Origin: Microbacterium kyungheense
GTDB lineage: Bacteria; Actinomycetota; Actinomycetes; Actinomycetales; Microbacteriaceae
DNA length: 64,000 nucleotides
Assembly (NCBI RefSeq): GCF_006783905.1
Contig: NZ_VFPE01000002.1
Location: 186,001-250,000 of the forward strand
Direction of reading: 5' to 3'
The notes under the pieces are model-generated. The model saw only the letters and a program-made list of their open reading frames with translations, was not told the DNA's origin and did no database searches. The translations under genes were made by a program, and so were the position numbers. Shown here piece after piece: positions 54,601-62,031 of the stretch. The stretch's first letter is position 1, and every line of letters starts with the position of its first letter.

Positions 54601-54706
54601 TCGCGATATCGACCGCATCACTGATATCGCACCACTCGCGGACGTAGTCGAGGGCTTTCCACTCCTCCGAGGTGTTGTCGACGATAAAGCTCTCAGGTGT
54701 CGCCAT
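51620..54706 (-). CDS. PLD-nuclease / SNF2-like helicase fusion
   Basis: The product is 1028 residues. An N-terminal phospholipase-D-type nuclease domain has the half-motif FHAKAYITHSKLKVVG with downstream SSNF at residues 117-141. The SNF2-like helicase follows: Walker A TDGVGLGKTFVGL (about 253), Walker B IVIIDEAHNFRNHG (about 337), motif VI region LMQRIGRVDRRMNPS. It would move along DNA and cut it. The ATG at 54704-54706 gives the start MATPESFIVDN. The gene begins 14 bp after the HEPN gene and overlaps the methyltransferase. Together with that enzyme it looks like a split restriction-modification machine. Confidence 0.9.
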   Translation of the reverse strand: MATPESFIVDNTSEEWKALDYVREWCDISDAVDIATGHFEIGAFLALDGAWQKVDKIRLLIGGETSRSTADAIAAALDRSIVAERQTGDAFLTGVEAVVDGIRSGKIEIRVYKSKKFHAKAYITHSKLKVVGSAALVGSSNFTRPGLTQNVELNVKFQGPEVVDLQTWYEEHWAQAVPVSPEVLSVLTHNVREFTPFEVYAKALHALTADADPTDKTWEESESTIYPLLAPYQREAFHSLVEMAKQWGGGFLTDGVGLGKTFVGLMLTEYFAVRQRKNVLIMATKTGQDAVWNPEIKDRLPELYGGQFSNVIVKAHTDLTTKAGAQEIEHLAKRADIVIIDEAHNFRNHGKSPSEENPWGSRWWRMHEICTDKTVFLLTATPINNSFFDLVHQAELFTGEAVDDHFASIGVNSLRKYIVNLEKPFKSAVPDHAAIDAIMSQDKLFQSIIHQNSRRYAVDSAKVVGGAEVVFPETQIPRVVPYEFGMLYAPLFEEITAAFHRQTPLFVLPMYYPLAFSTDPDVDPRLENRQKQVVALIRTIFLKRFESSLAAFAGSCLDLSAKVLRWLDVNVHGDQAATNRLDTWRAANEVTLQAIHETYRSTLDEGWHEEDLTEEELEELEYNLVGGKYKLDEMLDAAFDDLQQLTRFMELVLAGAGVDDKFLKLRTLLMGPAGSEKASTDPKVFTKEFQTQQVIVFTEFADTARYLHEKLIDAGLADVDRIDGGRKGNRYAMIRRFAPFYNKVDAEERAAQAPLRVLISTDVLSEGVNLQDGTLLVNYDIHWNPVRLMQRIGRVDRRMNPSIEAALIKERKSAKATRGKIQIRNFLPPDEINNLIELVGRVEGKTLMISKTLGIPGGKLLDESDMFDDVKVFQAFKDDYVGDITPLEQLRLKWLELAKQNPGLESLVARLPDGISVGKDGKPIGVFVCRRVPTLTKETDDGEAEWSLAPGRIEWALKNAEGVERGVLTINGAIEATADTPNRPFSDRVSLQSSLREFERAETKQLRKDVQLPLDAPTPVTLCWMEIA

Positions 54707-54720
54707 GTCCGCTTTCTGTT

Positions 54721-55839
54721 TCAGCCCAGGTGCCCTGGGAACCACGTCTTCGGGGTCGCTACTGCAATGCGCGACGTTCCCCTGTCGTCGATATACAACA
54801 CGTCGCCGTAGTTCGTCACGCGAATGGTGCCCCCAGGCTCCATCACTCCGGCCGCTGCATCTTCGATCGTGCGCGCCTGTTCGGCGCAGTCCGCTCCCAC
54901 CGTATCGCCGAGCGCCGACCCTGAGTCGATGTCGACGAGCTTCCGGTCGCGGATGTCGTAGAACCTCTTCACCAGGAATCCGCGGGCGGTCTCGCCCGCG
55001 GGATCTTCACCGGTGTAGCCGAGTAGACGCTCTTGGCCCTCGACGAAACCACCTACCGCGCCGTCGCGGTCGACCCACAGATCTCCCAACGGGCGAGCGG
55101 ACGTCCACTGGCGGACCTTCTCGCCGATGTCGCCGGCGATCTCATTGCGAAGCGATTCGCCGGTCGAGATGTCGACCACATCGCGGGTCTTGGTCACACG
55201 GACGCGCCGGTCGGGGAGGTCCCCCCGCCATCTCGATCCGATCGGCGGGCGAGGCTCATCAGTCAACGGTGCAAGCGGGATCTCGGACGGCGGTTCCGCG
55301 CTTTCAGCACCCATGGCGGCTGCGGTCGGCGCTGAAGTGTTGGCGGATGCCGGCTGGTGCTGTCCCGTACGGATGCGATCGACCCGCTTGATCATGCGCG
55401 TCGCCGGACCGGCGACGCCCATGGACGCCTTCATCCCGAAATCGCGGAGGTACTCCGCTGCCTCTCGGAGACGCATCACCGTCGGCTCGTCGCCGAAGTG
55501 CATCCAGGTGTTGCGAATGTCCATGATCTTCTTCGACAACACCCGCAGATCCGGCGTGTTCGGAATGACATCTCGATAGACAGTCTCTGGGGCGTAGCGG
55601 AACTCCTTTAGAAAGAAGCTCGGGTCAGCGGGCGATAACCGACCCCGGACATGCATCGGGTCCTCGGCTTTGCGGCGCGCAACATACTCTTCGAACCAAC
55701 GTGCGCCGTACGTCGGGGCGAGCGTCGCGTGGCTCCGATTGGCGAACTCGGACCCGAATCCGCGCATGAGGGAGAAGTAGCCTTTCATGACTTCGCCGTA
55801 TGTGTCCCGCTCGGGGAACTCGACCACGTATCCGACCAT
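54721..55839 (-). CDS. HEPN-domain protein (Swt1-like N-terminus) with repeated C-terminal region
   Basis: This is a 372-residue protein. The N-terminal 150 residues are helical and contain LRVLSKKIMDIRNTWMHFGD, with the HEPN RNase motif RxxxxH (R109-H114), as in Swt1-type HEPN proteins of conflict systems. After a disordered Pro/Ala linker (about 160-195) come beta-rich stretches (RVRVTKTRDVVDISTGESL, RKLVDIDSGSALGDTVGA, IRVTNYGDVLYIDDRGT) that resemble repeats of one short motif. The start overlaps the preceding stop by one base. It is probably the RNA-cutting, suicidal or sensing arm of the operon; activity is not proven. Confidence 0.7.
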   Translation of the reverse strand: MVGYVVEFPERDTYGEVMKGYFSLMRGFGSEFANRSHATLAPTYGARWFEEYVARRKAEDPMHVRGRLSPADPSFFLKEFRYAPETVYRDVIPNTPDLRVLSKKIMDIRNTWMHFGDEPTVMRLREAAEYLRDFGMKASMGVAGPATRMIKRVDRIRTGQHQPASANTSAPTAAAMGAESAEPPSEIPLAPLTDEPRPPIGSRWRGDLPDRRVRVTKTRDVVDISTGESLRNEIAGDIGEKVRQWTSARPLGDLWVDRDGAVGGFVEGQERLLGYTGEDPAGETARGFLVKRFYDIRDRKLVDIDSGSALGDTVGADCAEQARTIEDAAAGVMEPGGTIRVTNYGDVLYIDDRGTSRIAVATPKTWFPGHLG

Positions 55840-56471
55840 CAGTGGAACGCCTCGACTCCACCGCTTCGGCCGAAGCCCTTCATGATAGGGATGACACGCG
55901 TGATGGCGAACGCGGCGAAGACCGCCTCCAGGCCGTCCTCAGATACTGCGAAGGCTGGATGCTCGCGGTACTGCCTGGGTTGCGTCCTGAGATCTTCGTA
56001 CGCCGCGACTCGAGCGCCGTGCGAGGTCAGTAGGTCTGCAGCATCCGTTCCCGCCAGCTCACTCAGCTCTTCCCACGTAACCGACGCGAGCGACGGGTAT
56101 CCGCGATCGCCGTATTTGAGTGCGCGCAGCAGCGCCACCCGCGCCCCGTCACCGTTATCGTTGAGCGTCATGCGGCCGGCGGCTTCGAGGCGACGATACG
56201 CATCGGGGCCTGCGAGAAAGTCGAGGGGCTGAACGTCAGCCGACCCGTCCTCCCACACCGTGCACCCGACGGTCATTCGCAGCCCATCGCTCGACTCAAT
56301 CACCGCTTCGCGAAGCTTGCCCTCCTGCTCGGCACCACTCCGCCCTGCCGAAACAGGGGTGCCGCGGAAGTCGACATCCCCCACGCGCATCGTGATCGCG
56401 ACCAGGCCGACATTGAACTCGACATCGTCAGACATCGCTTTGGCGCGCTCCCTTGGAGATGGTTCAGTCAT
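55839..56471 (-). CDS. unknown protein of the helicase/methyltransferase operon
   Basis: This 210-residue protein has no family I recognise. It has a beta-rich N-terminal half (NVGLVAITMRVGDVDFRGTP, RMTVGCTVWEDGSADVQPLD) and a helical C-terminal half (VTWEELSELAGTDAADLLTS). The ATG at 56469-56471 shares one base with the stop of the preceding gene, and its stop shares one base with the HEPN start, so it is firmly part of the operon. It could be a small adaptor or sensor. Confidence 0.6.
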   Translation of the reverse strand: MTEPSPRERAKAMSDDVEFNVGLVAITMRVGDVDFRGTPVSAGRSGAEQEGKLREAVIESSDGLRMTVGCTVWEDGSADVQPLDFLAGPDAYRRLEAAGRMTLNDNGDGARVALLRALKYGDRGYPSLASVTWEELSELAGTDAADLLTSHGARVAAYEDLRTQPRQYREHPAFAVSEDGLEAVFAAFAITRVIPIMKGFGRSGGVEAFH

Positions 56472-57145
56472 CAGTCTTCGTTCTCGAACCCCTCTGGTGG
56501 TAGGAACCACGGGTCCTCATCGAGTGCGCCCAAGTAGATGTACCGAGAGTCCTGACCCTCGTCGATGCGGGAGAAGAACTCCGCTCGTTCGTTGATGAAT
56601 ACCCGGCCGCCGGACGTTCCCTTGTGGCGCGCGAGCCGCATACCTAGTTGGCGAGCCGCCGATGCGCCGTGGAAGTCGGAGAGCAGGACGATCTCTCGGC
56701 GGCGCCCATCGACTTTTTCCCACCGGACGTCGGTGCCACCTGCGACAAGAACGTACGGGATGCCGACATGCGGACCGAGCCACTCATCACCAGGGAGGAG
56801 CCCCGACGTGGCCTCGGGACTAACGAGGATGTCATTGCTTTGGTCCTCGAATACAAGCGTCTCGTCGAATTGCCCGGCCCAGAAGCACGGCCCACCTTCG
56901 CCGTCCGGGACGAGGACATAGCGAAACTCGTTGATGTAGAACGCGCCGCCTTCGGCACCATTGACTTCGCGCTTTACGTCGTTGACCATCTCCGCAAGCC
57001 GCGGGTGCAGTTCCGTCGTGAGTAGGTATCGCACGCGTGCGGACTCGCGGTACTCGAGTCGAATGGCTCCGCCTGCCGTGACCGAGTACTTCGCGTCCTT
57101 GCTCACCCGCAGGGGCGACAAGCCTGTGTAACGCCGAAAGCTCAT
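56471..57145 (-). CDS. unknown protein sharing a module with the upstream helicase C-terminus
   Basis: The product is 224 residues. Two similar blocks are visible: GGAFYINEFRYVLVPDGEGG then LLPGDEWLGP, and GGRVFINERAEFFSRIDEGQ. The C-terminal 170 residues of the upstream helicase show the same pattern (GGRFRVTPLHRLVIVWDVRG, LLPGAEYLGP, SRFYVNSFEHAWFEAGG), so the two proteins appear to share a homologous domain, possibly used for contact or ligand binding. The start at ATG 57143-57145 has GGAGGAGC upstream. It lies 13 bp after the helicase stop. Confidence 0.65.
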   Translation of the reverse strand: MSFRRYTGLSPLRVSKDAKYSVTAGGAIRLEYRESARVRYLLTTELHPRLAEMVNDVKREVNGAEGGAFYINEFRYVLVPDGEGGPCFWAGQFDETLVFEDQSNDILVSPEATSGLLPGDEWLGPHVGIPYVLVAGGTDVRWEKVDGRRREIVLLSDFHGASAARQLGMRLARHKGTSGGRVFINERAEFFSRIDEGQDSRYIYLGALDEDPWFLPPEGFENED

Positions 57146-57158
57146 GATGCTCCTCCGC

Positions 57159-59177
57159 CTATTCCGGCCACTTGAATCCACCAACTACGTTCGCCAGGAA
57201 GCGACGACTACCCCCCGCTTCGAACCATGCATGTTCAAATGAGTTCACGTAGAACCTACTGATCGGGGTGCCGAGCTGCTGCCAGGCGTCGATGAGGCGA
57301 CGCGCATTTTCGGCCTGCTCGGACTCGCCTCCCGTGTCGGCGATTTCCCTACCGCCCTTTACTGCTCGCTCAATCGCGCCCTGGCCCCGTTTCGACAAGC
57401 GGAACGTACCTCCCAGCTTGTCTGAGGGGCCGAGATACTCGGCCCCGGGAAGCAATGCGGCTGCGTCCGGTTGCGGTGTGGTGTCGGTATCGGCTTCTAC
57501 CTCATCGGCAACGAGGAATGGCTCGTCCAACTTGCCCACGACCCAAGGCGTGGGCGATTCGCCCCGGACGTCCCATACGATCACCAGGCGGTGGAGTGGT
57601 GTCACACGGAAGCGGCCGCCTCTGTCGGCCCTCAGCGCATGCACCATCTCGCCTACGCCCTGAGGGTTCACGATGAGCCGCTTGAATGCGTTGTGGACGA
57701 CGCCAGTCGAATCGACGCTGTATTCCTGACCAGTCACCTCACCGGGCCAGATCGCGGGCAGCGTCGAATTGCTCACAGCTGACCACGCCTCGTCCTCAAC
57801 GGGCAGCGGCTGCCTCGGCGGGCCAGGCAGCGGCTCTGGGACTTCGCGGTCGACTTCCCATTTCCAGTAGACATTGGATGCCTCACCCGTGATGTCCGAC
57901 CAGTCGGCCTTGCCGTAAATGAGGTCATCGACGGAGTCATCCACGTAAAGCAGATGCATCCGAGCTACCTTGTCTGGATTCTCGGAGCTACGACGAAGCA
58001 CCCGCCCGAGCGATTGGATTCTCTGTCTGACGGATGCGGCAGATGCAACGGAGATCCCCGTGTCAGCCTCCGGCACGTCGATGCCTTCGATGAGGGACTT
58101 CACTGACACCAGTACTGGTGACGCGCCGGAGGCGAACTTGGACAGTGCCTCGCGGCGCGCGCGGTCCGGCAGTCCTGAATGTTCTAGTGCCACATCTACG
58201 CCGGGCAACTTTCGCGCGAGTTCGTCACGGAGCGACTCGGCCTCGCCCACTCGTTCATGAAAGAGGATCACCCGGGGCGGGGTTGAGTTCGGCGCGCGAT
58301 CGAACGCGTCAGCCACGAGTTCAGCAGCGACGCGGTGGCGCTCTGCAGCACGGTAGAGGAGGTCTTTCCGTTGGCCGGTCACCGATACCCATCGCCGTGC
58401 GGCTTCGCCGAGGTCATCATTGCGGCGAGCCAACGACCGCGCCCTGAGCGGGTCGCCGCCCAGCCCCCGGATCCCATCGCGCGCATCGTCGACCTGGCGG
58501 CTCAGCGTGTCGTAACGTACGCGTTCTTCCGGCATGAGCGACACCGCGTGATGACTGAGTGTGTAGTTCGGCAGCCAGCCCGAGAGGCGCGCATTGCGTA
58601 GACCGAAGCTGAACACCACTCGGCCGAGCTTCTGTCCGACCACCTGCTCGTCGTACGAGAGAGGTTCACCGTCCTCTCCGATCTCTTCGCGGTCCGGCGT
58701 CGCGGAAAGTCCGAGGCGAAACCTCGCCGGCGAGTCCAGCACTCTGCTGTACTTCGGGGCACCCGCGCGGTGCGCTTCGTCGACGATCAGCATCACCGGG
58801 TCATGATCGCGAGTGATCTCAGGGAGTGCTCTCGCAGCAGTGTTGAGGACGGCAACGAGCACCCTTCTGCCATCGAGCGAGTCCCGCTTGCCCGCTCCGA
58901 GGATGCCGACCTGATCGCGAGTGATTGTTGTATAGCGAACGATGGACTCGACCCACTGCCGGGCAAGCGCCTGGGTCGGCACAACGACAACAACCTTGAG
59001 GTTTGGGGTCTCCTCCGAGAGTCGGGCTGCGCAGGTCAGGGCGATCAGTGTCTTCCCTCCGCCGGTCACCACTTCGACCGTTCCACGACCGCGCCGGCCA
59101 TCGACGCCGTTGAGCCACGCGGTGACGGCTTGTCGCTGCCAGTCGGCCAGCTCGAAGCCTTTCGTGGAGAACGTCAC
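57159..59177 (-). CDS. DEAH-box superfamily 2 helicase
   Basis: This 672-residue superfamily 2 helicase has the Q-motif region ELADWQRQAVTAWL, Walker A EVVTGGGKTL (residues 35-44), DEAH motif LIVDEAHRAG (about 130), LGLSATP (motif III) and RIQSLGRVLRRSS (motif VI), the restriction/XPB-like type. The last 170 residues are not helicase but carry a module also found in the next gene. Its ATG overlaps the stop of the XRE gene by four bases. It is likely the DNA- or RNA-scanning motor of the putative defence operon. Confidence 0.88.
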   Translation of the reverse strand: MTFSTKGFELADWQRQAVTAWLNGVDGRRGRGTVEVVTGGGKTLIALTCAARLSEETPNLKVVVVVPTQALARQWVESIVRYTTITRDQVGILGAGKRDSLDGRRVLVAVLNTAARALPEITRDHDPVMLIVDEAHRAGAPKYSRVLDSPARFRLGLSATPDREEIGEDGEPLSYDEQVVGQKLGRVVFSFGLRNARLSGWLPNYTLSHHAVSLMPEERVRYDTLSRQVDDARDGIRGLGGDPLRARSLARRNDDLGEAARRWVSVTGQRKDLLYRAAERHRVAAELVADAFDRAPNSTPPRVILFHERVGEAESLRDELARKLPGVDVALEHSGLPDRARREALSKFASGASPVLVSVKSLIEGIDVPEADTGISVASAASVRQRIQSLGRVLRRSSENPDKVARMHLLYVDDSVDDLIYGKADWSDITGEASNVYWKWEVDREVPEPLPGPPRQPLPVEDEAWSAVSNSTLPAIWPGEVTGQEYSVDSTGVVHNAFKRLIVNPQGVGEMVHALRADRGGRFRVTPLHRLVIVWDVRGESPTPWVVGKLDEPFLVADEVEADTDTTPQPDAAALLPGAEYLGPSDKLGGTFRLSKRGQGAIERAVKGGREIADTGGESEQAENARRLIDAWQQLGTPISRFYVNSFEHAWFEAGGSRRFLANVVGGFKWPE

Positions 59178-59557
59178 TTCTGCCTCTCGAGCGCCGCGCG
59201 GACTGCTGCGCGGATGATCGGCTCTAGCTGATCGATCACCTGGTTCACGATTGCGTCCTCGAGATCGCGGTCGGCCGCTGCGGTGGCCGCGGCTTGGAGC
59301 GAGTCGACGGCCGAACCAACCGCGGCCTCAGACTCTGAACTCCGCGCGCGCGCCTCGAGCTCCACGAAGTCCATGTCCAGCGCCGACGCGAGGTTGTGCA
59401 GCGCTCGGTCTGACGGGTATTTCGCGCCCGTCTCGAGCTCGGAGACATAGGGGTAGCTGAGGCCGGAGGCTTCAGCAAGGTCGCGGCGGCTCATTCCCCG
59501 CGCTTCGCGGGTGACCCGCAGCACGACTCCAAGCCCTTGCTTTGGTAGCTCTGCCAC
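59174..59557 (-). CDS. XRE-family regulator of the operon
   Basis: This 127-residue protein has a helix-turn-helix (RVTREARGMSRRDLAEASGL, SYPYVSELETGAKYPSD) at residues 10-65, then a long helix that may be a dimer or coiled-coil segment. The start is taken as GTG at 59555-59557 because GGAGAGACCA lies just before it; earlier ATGs at 59638 lie within the operator repeats. It is first in the seven-gene operon and divergent from the MazF-like gene. It probably represses both directions through the TTCTGCATA repeats, like restriction controller proteins. Confidence 0.85.
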   Translation of the reverse strand: MAELPKQGLGVVLRVTREARGMSRRDLAEASGLSYPYVSELETGAKYPSDRALHNLASALDMDFVELEARARSSESEAAVGSAVDSLQAAATAAADRDLEDAIVNQVIDQLEPIIRAAVRAALERQK

Positions 59558-59595
59558 TGGTCTCTCCGTCGATCGAAAAGCAACAAGTCTGCCTC

Positions 59596-59623
59596 TTGAC
59601 AGTTGCGTAGGTTTCTGCATAAT
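59596..59623 (+). promoter_or_regulatory. predicted strong rightward promoter
   Basis: TTGACA (59596-59601), a 16-bp spacer and CATAAT (59618-59623) give a near-consensus sigma-A promoter for the MazF-like gene, which is unusual in such high-G+C DNA. Operator repeats overlap its -10. Confidence 0.65.
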
Positions 59624-59656
59624 CTTCTGCATACGCACAGCAGAGGGCTATGCAGA
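59613..59656. promoter_or_regulatory. three TTCTGCATA-type operator repeats
   Basis: TTCTGCATA occurs at 59613-59621 and 59625-59633 (12-bp period), and in reverse (TATGCAGA) at 59649-59656. The set covers the promoter and leader between the XRE and MazF-like genes and is the likely binding site of the XRE protein. Confidence 0.65.
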
Positions 59657-59679
59657 GATACTACGCCGGAGGAGTCACC

Positions 59680-60150
59680 GTGTCTAACGGAAGCATCGTG
59701 CTGAAGCGTCGGACCCGGGAATCGGTGCAGCATGAGCACGATCGCGACTGCGGGTTTCGCCGGCACCGTCGCAATGCCACCAAACCGGGTGGCGAACGCG
59801 TCCACCAGATTATGCGCGCCGATCTGCTGTCGCTGGGCGTGCTTACGAAGGGCACCGTAGTCCGGGCTCGGATTGCGTTTGCGGACTGCGATGACTACAA
59901 GGTCCGACCTGCGATCGTTGTCGGCCGCCGTGGGCGGGTCGTCACCGTGGTGCCGTGCTCGAGCTCGCCGCGAGCAACGACTTCGGGCGACATCCCGATC
60001 GCTCAGCTCGACTGCGCCGGCCTGACGACTGGAACGACCGCCCGCACGGGTCGAACCCTTCTGATCGACCGAGTCGACTGCATCGAGGTACTCGGCTATC
60101 TCGGCGCAGAGGACGCCGCGCGCATCTTTAGCACCCTCCATCGAGCCTGA
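59680..60150 (+). CDS. PemK/MazF-like protein with N-terminal extension
   Basis: This is a 156-residue protein. The MazF/PemK-type barrel is seen at KGTVVRARIAFADCDDYKVR then PAIVVGRRGRVVTVVPCSSS and LIDRVDCIEVLGYLG. It has a basic N-terminal extension of about 50 residues. The start is taken as GTG 59680 since GGAGGAG lies at 59669-59675; an ATG at 59812 would give the bare domain. No antitoxin gene is adjacent on the same strand; the divergent XRE protein is the only obvious partner. It probably acts as an mRNA endonuclease, but key catalytic residues are not certain. Confidence 0.65.
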   Translation: MSNGSIVLKRRTRESVQHEHDRDCGFRRHRRNATKPGGERVHQIMRADLLSLGVLTKGTVVRARIAFADCDDYKVRPAIVVGRRGRVVTVVPCSSSPRATTSGDIPIAQLDCAGLTTGTTARTGRTLLIDRVDCIEVLGYLGAEDAARIFSTLHRA

Positions 60151-60234
60151 CACGCGGCTCGGCCCCCAAGCCGTTCAATCCCAACGAGTACATGCCCTAG
60201 CACCGGGCGCCGCCAACAACACCTGGAGTCTCAA

Positions 60235-61812
60235 TTGCAGTTGCTCGTCACTGTCTTCACCATCCTCAACGCCCTGCTCCTCATTGCAGTGGCGACACTC
60301 GTGATCTCGTTCCGTCCTCGTCGGCAGACCGCTCTTGATCTCGGCCCGGTTCAGCAAGATCTTCAGGCGATCAGGGGCGAGCTCCGTGCGGACCTGTCGA
60401 CTCAGCGACAGGAGTTGCGTGACAACTTCAGCGCCGGGCAGCAGCAGCTCGAACAGCGGCTTTCTGCGGCTGCGAGTGCGCAGGCAGATGATCTCGCCCG
60501 TGACCGGGAGGCGCGGGCCGACGCGCAGAGTCGGCTGGACGCCGCCCTGACTATGGGTCTCGCGACTATCGCGGACCGTGTGGACTCGCAGGGCCGGGCG
60601 ACTCAGGCGGGTCACGTTGAGTTCCGAGGGGCGCTGGAGGGTCGCTTCGACGTTCTCCGCAAGGACTCAGACGGCAAGCTTGAGCTGATCCGCGCCACTG
60701 TCGACGAAAAGCTCCAGGGGACGCTTGCGGAGGCTCTACGTGAGAACGCCACCAAGATCCAGGACCTCACGTCGGCTAACGCGGCCAAGCACGTCGAGAT
60801 GCAGACGCTGCTCCGGGATGAGCTCGAGAAGCTCCGCACTGGCAACGAGGCCAAACTCGAGAGGATGCGCGAGACCGTCGACGAGAAGTTGCAGGGAACC
60901 CTCGAGAAGCGGCTCGGTGCCTCGTTTGCGCTGGTGAGCGAGCGACTGGAGCTGGTCCAGAAGGGCCTCGGCGAGATGCAGACTCTCGCCTCGGACGTGG
61001 GTGGCCTCAAGCGCGTACTCACGAACGTGAAGAACCGCGGTAGTTGGGGTGAAGTGCAGCTGTCTCGACAGCTCGAGGACATCCTCACCGCGGGTCAGTT
61101 CGAGCAGAACGTCGTTATCAAGGCAGGCACGCAGGAGAGCGTCGAGTTCGCAGTCAAGCTCCCTGGACGCGGCGAGGACGATGCCCCGGTCTACCTTCCG
61201 ATCGACTCGAAGTTCCCGCAGGAAGATTACGAGCGGCTGCTCGAAGCCCAGGAACGCGGCGAGAAGTCCGAGATCGACGCTGCGAGTAAGAGCCTCGAAC
61301 GGGCAGTTCTTGCGCAGGCGAAGACGATCGCATCGAAGTACATCGACCCGCCCCGCAGCACTGACTTCGCGATTATGTACCTCCCTACGGAGGGTCTGTT
61401 CGCGGAGGTAGTTCGTCAGCCTGGGTTGGCGAGCAAGCTTCAGAGCGAGTTGCGTATTCTGATCACCGGCCCCACCACTCTGATGTCGTTGCTCAACAGC
61501 CTGCAGGTGGGCTTTCGGTCGCTCGCAATCGAGAAGCGAAGCTCCGAGGTGTGGCAGGTGCTGAGCGCGGCGAAGTCGGAGTTTCAGAAGTACGGCCAGG
61601 TTTGGGACAAGCTCGGAAAGCAGCTCCAGACAGCGCAGAACACCGTCCAGGAGGCAGGCCGGCGCACTCGCGCTGTCGAGCGCAGGCTGCGCGACGTCGA
61701 AACCTCCGAGGTCGACGCCACGGCTGTGTCAACCGATCCCACGGTCATGTTGCCGATCGACGCTGGCGCGGATCTCGACCTCTTGAACGAAGGTCTCACC
61801 GCCAGCGTGTAA
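60235..61812 (+). CDS. rmuC: DNA recombination protein RmuC
   Basis: The product is 525 residues. One N-terminal membrane span (LLVTVFTILNALLLIAVATL) precedes a long coiled coil (about 40-240) and the RmuC nuclease-like domain from LKRVLTNVKNRGSWGEVQLS, with YLPIDSKFPQEDYERLLEAQ and MYLPTEGLFAEVV. RmuC limits recombination at inverted repeats. The start is TTG 60235 after TGGAGTCTC. It is an extra or island-borne copy as far as can be judged from its neighbours. Confidence 0.9.
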   Translation: MQLLVTVFTILNALLLIAVATLVISFRPRRQTALDLGPVQQDLQAIRGELRADLSTQRQELRDNFSAGQQQLEQRLSAAASAQADDLARDREARADAQSRLDAALTMGLATIADRVDSQGRATQAGHVEFRGALEGRFDVLRKDSDGKLELIRATVDEKLQGTLAEALRENATKIQDLTSANAAKHVEMQTLLRDELEKLRTGNEAKLERMRETVDEKLQGTLEKRLGASFALVSERLELVQKGLGEMQTLASDVGGLKRVLTNVKNRGSWGEVQLSRQLEDILTAGQFEQNVVIKAGTQESVEFAVKLPGRGEDDAPVYLPIDSKFPQEDYERLLEAQERGEKSEIDAASKSLERAVLAQAKTIASKYIDPPRSTDFAIMYLPTEGLFAEVVRQPGLASKLQSELRILITGPTTLMSLLNSLQVGFRSLAIEKRSSEVWQVLSAAKSEFQKYGQVWDKLGKQLQTAQNTVQEAGRRTRAVERRLRDVETSEVDATAVSTDPTVMLPIDAGADLDLLNEGLTASV

Positions 61813-61825
61813 GGCCGGCGGAGAT

Positions 61826-61861
61826 GAGTCGTGGGGTCGGGCCGATCTGATCCCACGACTC
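61826..61861 (+). terminator. hairpin after rmuC
   Basis: GAGTCGTGGG (61826-61835) pairs with CCCACGACTC (61852-61861) across a 16-base loop, starting 13 bp after the rmuC stop. There is no U-run. Confidence 0.45.
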
Positions 61862-62031
61862 GTGGTGGGAGCATCACGGGCCAGTCCTGCGGCGCCGGGC
61901 AGATGACCACTCGGTCCCGCGGCATCATCGGCTATCGAACGTGTCCCCAAACGCGCCGTAGGCTAACTCGCACGACAATCGGCGCGTGAACAAATGCGGG
62001 CCGACGAGCAGCCACTCCGAAGGGCGCGACA

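Noticed and set aside
48288..59557. Assignment of the operon to DISARM or BREX
   Set aside because: PLD, SNF2 helicase and methyltransferase are reminiscent of DISARM, but no DUF1998 helicase or drmB-like protein is present, and PglZ and BrxC of BREX are absent. Left unassigned.
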